A DNA stretch of 64,000 bases from positions 1-64,000 of the forward strand of contig CALSMD010000003.1 of the NCBI GenBank assembly GCA_943787365.1, given 5' to 3'. Position numbers and translations under genes: made by a program. This DNA comes from an uncultured Flavobacteriaceae bacterium (GTDB lineage: Bacteria; Bacteroidota; Bacteroidia; Flavobacteriales; Flavobacteriaceae). The notes beneath the pieces were generated by a model. That model was not told where the DNA came from, did no database searches, and saw nothing but the letters and a program-made list of their open reading frames with translations. Positions 56,121 through 64,000 of the stretch are shown one piece after another. Numbering within the stretch: the stretch's first letter is position 1; each line of letters starts with the position of its first letter.

Positions 56121-57919
56121 TATATGATTTTGTTGCGCTTACGGTCAACTTCAGTAAGGTATATCTTACGTAACCTTAACGACTTAGGCGTTACTTCTAC
56201 GTACTCATCTTTTTGAATGTATTCTAAAGCTTCTTCTAAAGAGAATTTAATTGCTGGAACAATCTTAGCTTTATCATCTGCACCAGAGCTACGGACATTA
56301 CTTAACTTTTTAGTTTTTGTAATATTAATAGCCATATCGTCTCCACGAGAATTTTCGCCGATCACTTGACCTTCGTAAATGCTTTCGCCTGGATCTACAA
56401 AAAACTTACCTCTATCTTGTAATTTATCAATAGAATAAGGAATGGCTTGACCTAATTCCATAGAAACTAAGGATCCATTTTGACGTTCTGGAATTCCACC
56501 TTTAAGTGGCTGGTATTCTTTAAATCTGTGTGCCATAATCGCCTCACCAGCCGTAGCCGTCAAGAGTTGATTACGCATTCCGATAATCCCTCTAGATGGA
56601 ATTAAAAACTCACACACCATACGATCGCCTTTCGCTTCCATACTGAGCATTTCACCTTTACGCATCGTTACCATTTCAATCGCTTTACCTGAAACAGATT
56701 CTGGTAAATCAATCGTCATTTCTTCAACTGGTTCGCATTTAACGCCGTCAATGACTTTGATAATTACTTGTGGCTGTCCGATTTGTAATTCATACCCCTC
56801 ACGACGCATCGTTTCGATAAGTACAGATAAGTGTAAAACACCTCTTCCAAATACCATAAATTTATCGGCACTATCCGTTGCATTCACGCGTAGTGCTAAA
56901 TTCTTTTCTAATTCTTTATCCAGGCGCTCTCTAATATGTCTTGAGGTTACAAACTTTCCATCTTTCCCAAAGAAAGGAGAATCGTTAATTGTAAACAACA
57001 TACTCATTGTTGGCTCATCAATAGCAATCGTTTTTAACCCTTCTGGGTTTTCAAGATCCGCTACCGTATCTCCAATTTCAAAGCCTTCTAAGCCCACAAT
57101 GGCACAAATATCACCCGTTTGAACTTCTTCAATCTTCTTTCTACCTAAACCTTCAAATACATGAAGTTCTTTTATTCTGGACTTCACGATGCTTCCATCA
57201 CGTTTTACCAACGAAATTTGCTGTCCTGTTTTCAATTCACCACGCGTCAATCGACCAATGGCAATTCGACCTGTAAAGGATGAAAAATCTAAAGATGTAA
57301 TTAACATCTGGGTATTTCCTTCAGGAATTTTTGGCGAAGGAATGTGTTCAATCACCATATCTAATAAAGGCTCTATATTATCTATTTCGTCTTTCCAATC
57401 GTGGTTCATCCAATTGTTTTTGGCGGATCCATATACCGTTGGGAAATCTAACTGCCACTCTTCTGCTCCTAATTCAAACATCAAGTCAAACACTTTTTCG
57501 TGTACCTCATCTGGAGTACAGTTTTCTTTGTCGACTTTATTAATCACTACACAAGGCTTTAAACCAAGGTCAATTGCTTTCTGTAACACAAAACGCGTTT
57601 GAGGCATAGGGCCTTCAAAAGCATCTACCAACAACAACACACCATCTGCCATGTTCAATACACGCTCTACTTCACCACCAAAATCGGCGTGACCAGGCGT
57701 ATCAATAATATTGATTTTGGTATCTTTATATATGACGGAAACATTTTTAGCTGTGATCGTAATACCTCTCTCACGTTCAAGATCGTTATTATCCAGAATT
57801 AAATCACCTGTATTTTGGTTCTCACGAAACAGTTGACAGTGATACATGATTTTATCAACCAAGGTTGTTTTTCCGTGATCGACGTGTGCAATAATTGCGA
57901 TATTTTTTACATTAGCCAT
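56120..57919 (-). CDS. typA: Translational GTPase TypA/BipA
   Basis: 599 residues, usual length. GTP-binding motifs: [13 protein letters not shown] (11-23), DNNDLERERGITITAK, DTPGHADFGGEVERVLNMAD and NKVDKENC. Then domains II, III, V and the BipA-specific C-terminus. Binds ribosomes and helps assembly and stress or cold growth. First gene of the typA-small membrane protein pair. Confidence 0.97.
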   Translation of the reverse strand: MANVKNIAIIAHVDHGKTTLVDKIMYHCQLFRENQNTGDLILDNNDLERERGITITAKNVSVIYKDTKINIIDTPGHADFGGEVERVLNMADGVLLLVDAFEGPMPQTRFVLQKAIDLGLKPCVVINKVDKENCTPDEVHEKVFDLMFELGAEEWQLDFPTVYGSAKNNWMNHDWKDEIDNIEPLLDMVIEHIPSPKIPEGNTQMLITSLDFSSFTGRIAIGRLTRGELKTGQQISLVKRDGSIVKSRIKELHVFEGLGRKKIEEVQTGDICAIVGLEGFEIGDTVADLENPEGLKTIAIDEPTMSMLFTINDSPFFGKDGKFVTSRHIRERLDKELEKNLALRVNATDSADKFMVFGRGVLHLSVLIETMRREGYELQIGQPQVIIKVIDGVKCEPVEEMTIDLPESVSGKAIEMVTMRKGEMLSMEAKGDRMVCEFLIPSRGIIGMRNQLLTATAGEAIMAHRFKEYQPLKGGIPERQNGSLVSMELGQAIPYSIDKLQDRGKFFVDPGESIYEGQVIGENSRGDDMAINITKTKKLSNVRSSGADDKAKIVPAIKFSLEEALEYIQKDEYVEVTPKSLRLRKIYLTEVDRKRNKII

Positions 57920-57940
57920 AAGTGCCTTGTTTTAAGCGTG

Positions 57941-57948
57941 CAAAGTTA
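57941..57948 (-). promoter_or_regulatory. Putative -7 element for typA
   Basis: Minus strand TAACTTTG, 21 bp ahead of the typA ATG; no clear -33. Confidence 0.45.
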
Positions 57949-58007
57949 CATTTAATTTTCTTACTTTAGTACTGCTTATTAATTTTAAAACACCTTTTAA
58001 TTTTGAT

Positions 58008-58015
58008 TATATTTG
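58008..58015 (+). promoter_or_regulatory. -7 element for kdsA
   Basis: TATATTTG, 18 bp ahead of the ATG at 58034. A TTG start at 58013 would lie inside it and is therefore rejected. Confidence 0.5.
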
Positions 58016-58033
58016 CAGCATAAATTTACAGCA

Positions 58034-58852
58034 ATGAATCTTCAAGATATTCCAAAATTAAAACATACAACTTCGGACAACTTTTTCCTGTTGGCAGGAC
58101 CTTGTGCGATTGAAAGCGAAACAATGGCGCTTCAAATTGCAGAAAAAGTGTGTAAAATTACTGATGACTTAAAAATTCCTTACATTTTTAAAGGCAGTTT
58201 TAAGAAAGCAAACCGCAGTCGAATTGATAGCTTTACAGGAATCGGTGATGAAAAAGCCTTGAAAATTCTTAGAAAAGTTTCCGAAACTTTTGACATCCCA
58301 ACCGTCACCGATATTCATGAAGTATCGGATGCAGCCTTGGCAGCTCAGTATGTAGATGTATTACAAATCCCTGCGTTTCTAGTAAGACAAACCGACCTTG
58401 TAGTCGCAGCGGCTCAAACAGGAAAAGTTGTGAATTTAAAAAAAGGGCAATTTATGAGTCCCGAAGCCATGAAACATGCCGTTCAAAAAGTGAAAGATGC
58501 TGGAAACGAAAAGGCATGGATTACCGATCGTGGCACCATGTTTGGCTATCAAGATATGATTGTTGATTTCCGTGGCATTCCAACAATGCGTGCTTTTGCA
58601 CCTACTGTTTTGGACGTGACACACTCGCTACAACAACCCAACCAAACAAGTGGCGTGACCGGTGGTCGTCCAGATATGATTGAAACCATTGCCCGCGCAG
58701 GCATTGTTAATAATGTGGATGGATTATTTATCGAAACACATTTTGACCCTTCCAATGCCAAAAGTGATGGTGCCAATATGCTTCACATCGACCATTTAGA
58801 AAAATTACTTACCAACTTAAGCGCCATAAGACGCACTATAAATTCCCTTTAG
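58034..58852 (+). CDS. kdsA: 3-deoxy-8-phosphooctulonate synthase
   Basis: 272 residues from the ATG at 58034 (MNLQDIPKLKHTTSDNFFLL). Condenses PEP with arabinose 5-phosphate, the first step of KDO synthesis for LPS. Motifs: AGPCAIESE (21-29), FKGSFKKANRS, LQIPAFLVRQTDL, TDRGTMFGYQDMIVDFRG and HFDPSNAKSDGANML. The presence of KDO synthesis fits the nearby LPS-type genes. Confidence 0.97.
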   Translation: MNLQDIPKLKHTTSDNFFLLAGPCAIESETMALQIAEKVCKITDDLKIPYIFKGSFKKANRSRIDSFTGIGDEKALKILRKVSETFDIPTVTDIHEVSDAALAAQYVDVLQIPAFLVRQTDLVVAAAQTGKVVNLKKGQFMSPEAMKHAVQKVKDAGNEKAWITDRGTMFGYQDMIVDFRGIPTMRAFAPTVLDVTHSLQQPNQTSGVTGGRPDMIETIARAGIVNNVDGLFIETHFDPSNAKSDGANMLHIDHLEKLLTNLSAIRRTINSL

Positions 58853-58857
58853 AACCT

Positions 58858-59736
58858 ATGCAAAAGGCACTCCTCATTTGCTTATTATTTGGATTCAGTA
58901 TTCAAGGATATTCTCAAGAAACGCCTCTTGAAATTTCTATGGAAACACCCACCATCGAAACTAGTTTTAAAACCCAAAATAAAGGTAAACTCTATTTTTA
59001 TTGGGGATGGAACAAAGCCCAATACAGCTATTCAGACATCACCTTTAGAGGGGACGATTATGAATTTACACTCTATGATGTGGCTGCCAAAGACCGTCAA
59101 AACCCGTGGGATGTAGACGTGTATTTGAACCCTACAAACATCACCATTCCGCAAACCGTGGCAAGAATTGGATATTATTTTCATGACCACTGGAATCTTT
59201 CTATGGGAGTCGATCACATGAAATACATCATGGTAGAGCAACAACCCGCCACGATTGATGGTTATATTGACTTGGACGATCCACTCTCAGAATTTAATGG
59301 TGTGTATGATAATGCGCCTATATACGTTGATGAAGACTTTTTGGAATTTGAACATACCGATGGACTCAACTATATAAACGTTGAGATTTCGAGAGTTGAT
59401 AATCTTGGCGATTATTTCAAATGGAACTCCAAAAAATTACAACTGAACCTATTAGAATCTTTTGGTGCAGGAGTTTTATATCCAAAAACCAATTCAACCT
59501 TACTATCTAAAGAACAAAATGATGAATTTCATTTGGCAGGATTTGGACTGTCTTTTAAAGCGGGTGTCAATTTAACTTTGTTTGACCACTTTTTTGTACA
59601 AGCGGAATTTAAAACAGGCTATATTGATATGTCGGACATACGAACTACAACGTCTACAGCTGACACTGCCTCTCAAGAATTTTTCTTTTACCAAAGAAAT
59701 ATTTCTTTCGGGTACATTTTTCAGTTAGTAAAATAA
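58858..59736 (+). CDS. Outer membrane protein of unknown function
   Basis: 292 residues. Signal peptide to about residue 19 (ALLICLLFGFSIQGYSQ), then a barrel-like protein with aromatic-rich strands (GKLYFYWGWNKAQYSY, TVARIGYYFHDHWNLSMGVD, FFVQAEFKTGYIDM) ending in an aromatic strand FGYIFQL. It has the acidic surface of flavobacterial outer-membrane proteins and no known catalytic motif. 5 bp after kdsA, so probably cotranscribed; the link to LPS is inference. Confidence 0.75.
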   Translation: MQKALLICLLFGFSIQGYSQETPLEISMETPTIETSFKTQNKGKLYFYWGWNKAQYSYSDITFRGDDYEFTLYDVAAKDRQNPWDVDVYLNPTNITIPQTVARIGYYFHDHWNLSMGVDHMKYIMVEQQPATIDGYIDLDDPLSEFNGVYDNAPIYVDEDFLEFEHTDGLNYINVEISRVDNLGDYFKWNSKKLQLNLLESFGAGVLYPKTNSTLLSKEQNDEFHLAGFGLSFKAGVNLTLFDHFFVQAEFKTGYIDMSDIRTTTSTADTASQEFFFYQRNISFGYIFQLVK

Positions 59737-59742
59737 GAAATT

Positions 59743-61147
59743 CTAGTCCTTTAACTGAGGTGTTTTTTCTATAGAATTCAGTCCGTATTTATCAACCAAA
59801 TAAACCAAGGATGTCATCGTGGCTGCGCCTAATTCTAACTCGCGTTTGTTAACCGCATCAAAAGTGTCATTCGCTGCATGGTGGTGGTCAAAGTACCGTT
59901 GTGAATCTGGACGTAATCCTGCCAACACATTCGTGCTTTTTTTCAAGGGTCCAATATCTGCACCACTGCCTCCTTTTTTGAAATAATGAATAAGATAGGG
60001 TTCAAACAAAGGCTTCCATTGCATGATTTTATCGACTTTATAATCGGGTCCATCAAAAGTGAAGCCTCGAGGTGTAAACCCTCCTGAGTCACTTTCTAAT
60101 GCAAAAATATGATTCTCCCCTTTTCGTGTGGCTTCCTTCGCATACGCTTTACCACCTCTTAATCCATTTTCTTCATTCATAAACAATACAACTCTTATGG
60201 TGCGTTTGGGTTTAATTCCCGAAATTTTCAATAAGCGCAACACATCCATAGACTGAACACAACCTGCACCATCGTCATGCGAACCATCCCCTAAGATCCC
60301 ACGAATCTAAATGACCGCCTACGGTAATGATCTCCTCTGGAAATTCAGCCCCTGTAATTTCGCCAATCACGTTGTAAGACAGCACATCTTTTAATTGACG
60401 ACAACTTTGTTTGATGTATAATTTAAGACCCGAATCGATCTTTAACATCCCACTTAACATTTCGGCATCATTGGTACTAATCGCCGACGATGCAATGCGT
60501 TTAGAAACAGGTGTGTCTCCATAAGACATTGATCCTGTATGGGGTAAATCGTCCATTCTTAGATTCATAGAGCGGACAATCATTGCAACTGCTCCCAGTT
60601 TACCAGCTTCTTCTGCCCCATTGTAACGCTGATCTACACAACCACCATAGGCTTCAAAAGTTAAGATTAGATCGGCTTGCATTGGGCGGTTGAAAAACAC
60701 AATTTTACCTTCCACCTCTTTTCGATCCAAGGCTTTTAATTCTTCTAGTCCTTGTACTTCGATCACCTCCGCTTTCACTCCTTGAAGTGGCGTCGCAACC
60801 GATCCTCCCAAAGCACATATATTCACAGAAATAGTTTTCCCAGGCGCCGTTTCTATATAGGCAAATTCTGGAGTACCACGTACCCATTTTGGCACCATGA
60901 CAGGTTGTAACCAAACACGGTCGAGTCCTAATTTTTCTAATTCTTCTTTGGTATACTCCACTGCCAATTCGGCATTTAAAGACCCTGATAAACGGCCTCC
61001 AATTTCGTTAGATAAATAATCTAACCATTGGTAACTTTGACCATTGGTTAAAGTGTTTTTATAGATTGTTTTGATATAATCTGCATCGGATTGTGCATTC
61101 AACCCGAGCGTTAAAAAACAGAAAATAATGAGTGCTAAATGTTTCAT
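59743..61147 (-). CDS. M28-family metallopeptidase, broken by a +1 frameshift
   Basis: Secreted aminopeptidase/carboxypeptidase-Q-like enzyme. Signal peptide to about residue 18; a PA domain occurs before the catalytic part. Zinc motifs: TVGGHLDSWDLGDGSHDDGA once joined (H, D) and MNEENGLRGG (EE). The frame goes off in SWDLRGWFA at 60275; skipping the A of CTTAGGGGATGG (60293-60294) restores SWDLGDGSHDDGAGCVQSMD and the rest to 59743, about 467 residues. Span one over a multiple of three. The break destroys the catalytic site only if real. It converges on the outer-membrane gene with 6 bp between. Confidence 0.88.
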
Positions 61148-61219
61148 TTATATAAATTTAATAAAAGTAAAACTACGCCTTGCGGATGAATCTAGTGTTA
61201 AGATTGACACAAAACTTGA

Positions 61220-62383
61220 TTATTTACTCACAAATGCTTTGACATCTGCAACGGTAATTTCCGTTTCTCCGAGAATAATAAGCCGTTCAACCACATTTCT
61301 TAACTCCCTGATATTTCCTGTCCAATCATAGGCTTTAAGCAATTTAAGCGCTTCCGCCGAAAAACTCTTTTTAGCGGTTCCTTGTTCCGAGGCAATTTTA
61401 TTTGCAAAATAATCAACCAACACAGGAATGTCATCTCTACGGTCGTTTAGTGGTGGTACTTTAATCAAAATGACTGCCAAACGGTGGTATAAATCTTCAC
61501 GGAAACGTCCTTCTGATATTTCTGTTTTAAGGTTTTTATTTGTAGCAGCAATCACCCGCACATCTACTTTGATGTCTTTATCACTCCCAACACGTTGGAT
61601 GCGACTTTCTTGCAAGGCACGCAATACTTTTGCTTGCGCAGAGAGGCTCATATCTCCTATTTCATCTAGAAAAATAGTACCCTTATTAGCAGCTTCAAAT
61701 TTACCTGCACGGTCTTTATGAGCGCTTGTAAAGGCGCCTTTGATGTGTCCAAACAATTCACTTTCAATTAGTTCACTAGGAATTGCCGCACAATTCACTT
61801 CAATCATGGGCCCTTTGGCGCGGTCACTTTTTTGGTGCAACCAATGGGCTACTAATTCTTTTCCAGTACCATTAGGTCCTGTCACCAATACACGCGCTTC
61901 GGTAGGTGCTACTTTATCTATAATCGATTTGATGGTCTCAATTTCGGGGCTGTTCCCAACCATTTCGTATTGTTTGCTGACTTTCCGTTTGAGACGTTTA
62001 TTTTCGACCACCAATTGTTTGCGGTCCAGTGCATTTCGGATGGTATTTAACAGTCGGTTTAAATCTGGTGGTTTTGATATATAATCATAGGCACCCATGC
62101 GCATCGTATTTACAGCGGTGTCTAAATCGCCATGTCCAGAGATCATCACCATCGGAATTTCTGGTTTGATTTTTTTAACTGCTTCCAGAACTTCAACCCC
62201 GTCCATTTTGGGCATTTTAATGTCACACAGTACCAAATCAAAATCGTCTTTTTTAATCATTTCAGTACCAATCAAGCCATCTTCGGCTTCAAACACTTGG
62301 TACTGAGCATTTTCTTCCGTCAGTATTTTGACGAGGACACGACGGATGGAGGCTTCATCTTCAATGATTAAAATTCTAGACAT
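61220..62383 (-). CDS. Sigma-54-type response regulator without a DNA-binding domain
   Basis: 387 residues. Receiver domain with phosphoacceptor D54 in VLCDIKMPKMDG, then a AAA+ sigma-54-interaction domain: Walker A GPNGTGKE (169-176), the loop GAFTSA (216-221) in place of GAFTGA, and Walker B GTIFLDEIGD (235-244). The C-terminus ends right after ELRNVVERLIILGETEI and DVKAFVSK, with no Fis-type helix-turn-helix. So it should act on sigma-54 RNA polymerase from solution, or without DNA targeting. No histidine kinase gene is adjacent in the window. Confidence 0.9.
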   Translation of the reverse strand: MSRILIIEDEASIRRVLVKILTEENAQYQVFEAEDGLIGTEMIKKDDFDLVLCDIKMPKMDGVEVLEAVKKIKPEIPMVMISGHGDLDTAVNTMRMGAYDYISKPPDLNRLLNTIRNALDRKQLVVENKRLKRKVSKQYEMVGNSPEIETIKSIIDKVAPTEARVLVTGPNGTGKELVAHWLHQKSDRAKGPMIEVNCAAIPSELIESELFGHIKGAFTSAHKDRAGKFEAANKGTIFLDEIGDMSLSAQAKVLRALQESRIQRVGSDKDIKVDVRVIAATNKNLKTEISEGRFREDLYHRLAVILIKVPPLNDRRDDIPVLVDYFANKIASEQGTAKKSFSAEALKLLKAYDWTGNIRELRNVVERLIILGETEITVADVKAFVSK

Positions 62384-62424
62384 GCGTAGTTGATTTAGTA
62401 TGCATTAATAACGTTTCATTAAAA

Positions 62425-63729
62425 TTAATATTTCAACCATTTATAAAGTTCTTTGTAGGTTGGCTTTTTGCCATGCATCAAAATCCCAACGCGGTATATT
62501 TTGGCTGCAAACCAGACTGTACATATAAAGGTGGTTATGAGTATCAAAAGCGATACAATTTGTTGCCATATTGGTACGCCAAACGGAATGCGCATCAGCA
62601 TCACCACGGGAGAGGTAAATGGGATGAATGAAAAAACTGTTGAAATAGTACCATGCGGATCTTCAATCACGGTAAATGCGCCCACATACATCCCTAAAAT
62701 TAAGGGGATCAATACGGGAATCATAAATTGTTGGGTGTCCGTTTCGTTGTCCACCGCTGCACCGATGGCTGCATATAAGGAACTGTACAACAGATAACCT
62801 CCAATGAAAAACAGAATGAATGCCACTATCAAATTCCCAATTGGAAGGGCGCTAAATTCATTAACAATCATTTGAATTTTGTCGGTGGATTCTGGATTTG
62901 AAAGCGCTTCGTTTACCATGTCTTGTTGCGGACTTTGAGACAAGTCAACTCCAAAAATGGCGGATGCTGCAAAAAGCAAAATAGCACCTAAAACAATCCA
63001 AGTGACCACTTGTGTAATGCCTGCTAAAGAAGTCCCTATGATTTTCCCCAACATCAGTTGGATGGGTTTCACAGAGGATATAATCACTTCGATAATACGG
63101 CTGGTTTTTTCTTCAATCACACTGCGCATGATCATGTTTCCATAGATAATGATAAACATAAATAACAAATAGCCAGCTGCACCGCCAAAGATCAATTTCA
63201 TAACACTCCCCACCTTGGAAGTTTTTACGCCTTCAAAGCTTTCTTGATTGATTTCGACATTGGTTTTAGAGGACTCAATGAGTGCTAAATCAACCCCTTC
63301 ATTTTGTAATTTTAGTTCGGATAATTTGTTTTCGATTTTTGATTCCAAAGAAGATATTAGCGAAAGGGAGGGCGATTCTTCAGAATAAAATTTTATAGAA
63401 CCTGACACGGTCTCTAAAGGGATGTTAGGAATGTGAAGCAAGCCATAAGCGTCTTCTTGATTGGCGAGTGTTTTGGCCGTTTCCAAATCAACTTCAGAGA
63501 GGTGGTTATAAATTGTTTGATCGTTAGTTTTGAAGGATTCCGAAAGGAAATCCGTTTCGTCTAAAACATATATGGTGCGGACGGTATCGTTATTGACACT
63601 CGATAAATAGCCGACAAATAAAAACAGGGCTATCATAATGAGGGGCGTCAAAAATGTCATGAGTATAAACGACTTGTTGCGTACTTTAGTCAGATACTCA
63701 CGTTTGATAATTAGTGGAAGGTGATTCAT
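62425..63729 (-). CDS. ABC-2 type transporter permease (NatB-like)
   Basis: 434 residues. One N-terminal helix (about 25-45), a large extracytoplasmic loop, and about five C-terminal helices (180-205, 225-250, 290-318, 340-360, 380-400). The pattern MRSVIEEKTSRIIEVIISSVKP is typical of NatB/ABC-2 export permeases. Its ATG overlaps the stop of the upstream ATPase (ATGA), so the two form one exporter. Substrate unknown. Confidence 0.88.
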   Translation of the reverse strand: MNHLPLIIKREYLTKVRNKSFILMTFLTPLIMIALFLFVGYLSSVNNDTVRTIYVLDETDFLSESFKTNDQTIYNHLSEVDLETAKTLANQEDAYGLLHIPNIPLETVSGSIKFYSEESPSLSLISSLESKIENKLSELKLQNEGVDLALIESSKTNVEINQESFEGVKTSKVGSVMKLIFGGAAGYLLFMFIIIYGNMIMRSVIEEKTSRIIEVIISSVKPIQLMLGKIIGTSLAGITQVVTWIVLGAILLFAASAIFGVDLSQSPQQDMVNEALSNPESTDKIQMIVNEFSALPIGNLIVAFILFFIGGYLLYSSLYAAIGAAVDNETDTQQFMIPVLIPLILGMYVGAFTVIEDPHGTISTVFSFIPFTSPVVMLMRIPFGVPIWQQIVSLLILITTFICTVWFAAKIYRVGILMHGKKPTYKELYKWLKY

Positions 63730-64000
63730 GACTTGTTATTTTGAATGGTTTGAATAAAAATATCACTCGCGTTTGGAATTAATTCATTGAAATGGAGCAC
63801 TTGTGCTTGCGAAGTTAAAAACGTTAATAAATCATTGGAAGTCCCTTCAGACCCTAATGAAATATTCAATTTTAAATCATCGTGCAGAGATTTAAAATCT
63901 GCTGGAGCGACTTTAAATTTCGCTTCGATGGTTTGTTGCAAAGCTTCCTTATTATCGGACAACAGCCCTACTTCAAAAGAATTTGTTTTATAATCGCGTT
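63726..64000 (-). CDS. ABC transporter ATP-binding protein, C-terminal part (runs off the window)
   Basis: The frame is open to base 64000 without a start, so only the last 91 residues are visible. The end matches the C-terminal (DUF4162-like) domain of NatA-type ATPases: LLTFLTSQAQVLHFNELIPN and SDIFIQTIQNNKS. Walker motifs would lie outside the window. It overlaps the permease by 4 bp. Confidence 0.82.
   Translation of the reverse strand, partial: RDYKTNSFEVGLLSDNKEALQQTIEAKFKVAPADFKSLHDDLKLNISLGSEGTSNDLLTFLTSQAQVLHFNELIPNASDIFIQTIQNNKS

Overview
The window looks like chromosomal DNA of a marine-type Flavobacteriaceae (Bacteroidota). Evidence: AT-rich sequence; repeated Bacteroidota-type promoters (-7 TAnnTTTG, sometimes with a -33 TTG/TTTG 17-20 nt upstream); a type IX secretion gene (porD); the flavobacterial order dapA-bamD-rpoZ-coaBC-porD-recN; DUF2851, DUF3467, SIMPL and DUF6913 genes; and several TTG starts. 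Genus cannot be set from sequence alone.

Layout. 1-5.6 kb: leftward housekeeping run (recN partial, porD, coaBC, rpoZ, bamD, dapA, DUF6913). 5.6-11.5 kb: rightward genes (a 5'-nucleotidase split over two genes, higBA toxin-antitoxin, a methyltransferase, prfC, a SIMPL protein). 11.6-25.4 kb: the leftward transcription/translation block, read as tRNA-Thr(TGT), tRNA-Tyr, tRNA-Gly, tRNA-Thr(GGT), tuf, tRNA-Trp, secE, nusG, rplK, rplA, rplJ, rplL, rpoB, rpoC, DUF3467. 25.4-34.4 kb: hpf, a Xer recombinase, rpsU, an acyl-CoA dehydrogenase, an HhH protein, an AGCS symporter, a toxin-antitoxin pair, a K+ channel, a PspC protein and DUF2851. 34.5-37.0 kb: a variable spot with an intact RelE/XRE pair, a decayed mazEF, a CDF metal transporter flanked by inverted repeats, and a REP-type inverted pair. 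37-49 kb: cysteine synthase family enzyme, LolE-like permease, namZ, sterol desaturase, YkgJ, second AGCS symporter, methyltransferase, TonB-receptor-like barrel plus giant TPR protein. 49-56 kb: ftsE, then an envelope polysaccharide/LPS set (two GT2s, a GT4, a phosphoethanolamine transferase, a flippase). 56-64 kb: typA, kdsA, an outer membrane protein, an M28 peptidase, a sigma-54-type regulator lacking a DNA-binding domain, and an ABC-2 exporter running off the window.

Two things stand out. First, twelve genes carry fifteen single-base frame breaks, including the conserved and normally essential tuf and five deletions inside homopolymers. This is best explained by uncorrected indel errors in the assembly, so most of these genes are probably intact; three of the +1 breaks share a CTT-A context and deserve a check. 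Second, the tRNA/tuf region contains tandem partial copies of tRNA-Trp and tRNA-Gly in which one arm of the cloverleaf has been replaced by an unrelated palindrome with a shared core (TCACGC...GCGTGA). This is the most unusual structure in the window. No CRISPR array, prophage, integrase island or riboswitch was seen.
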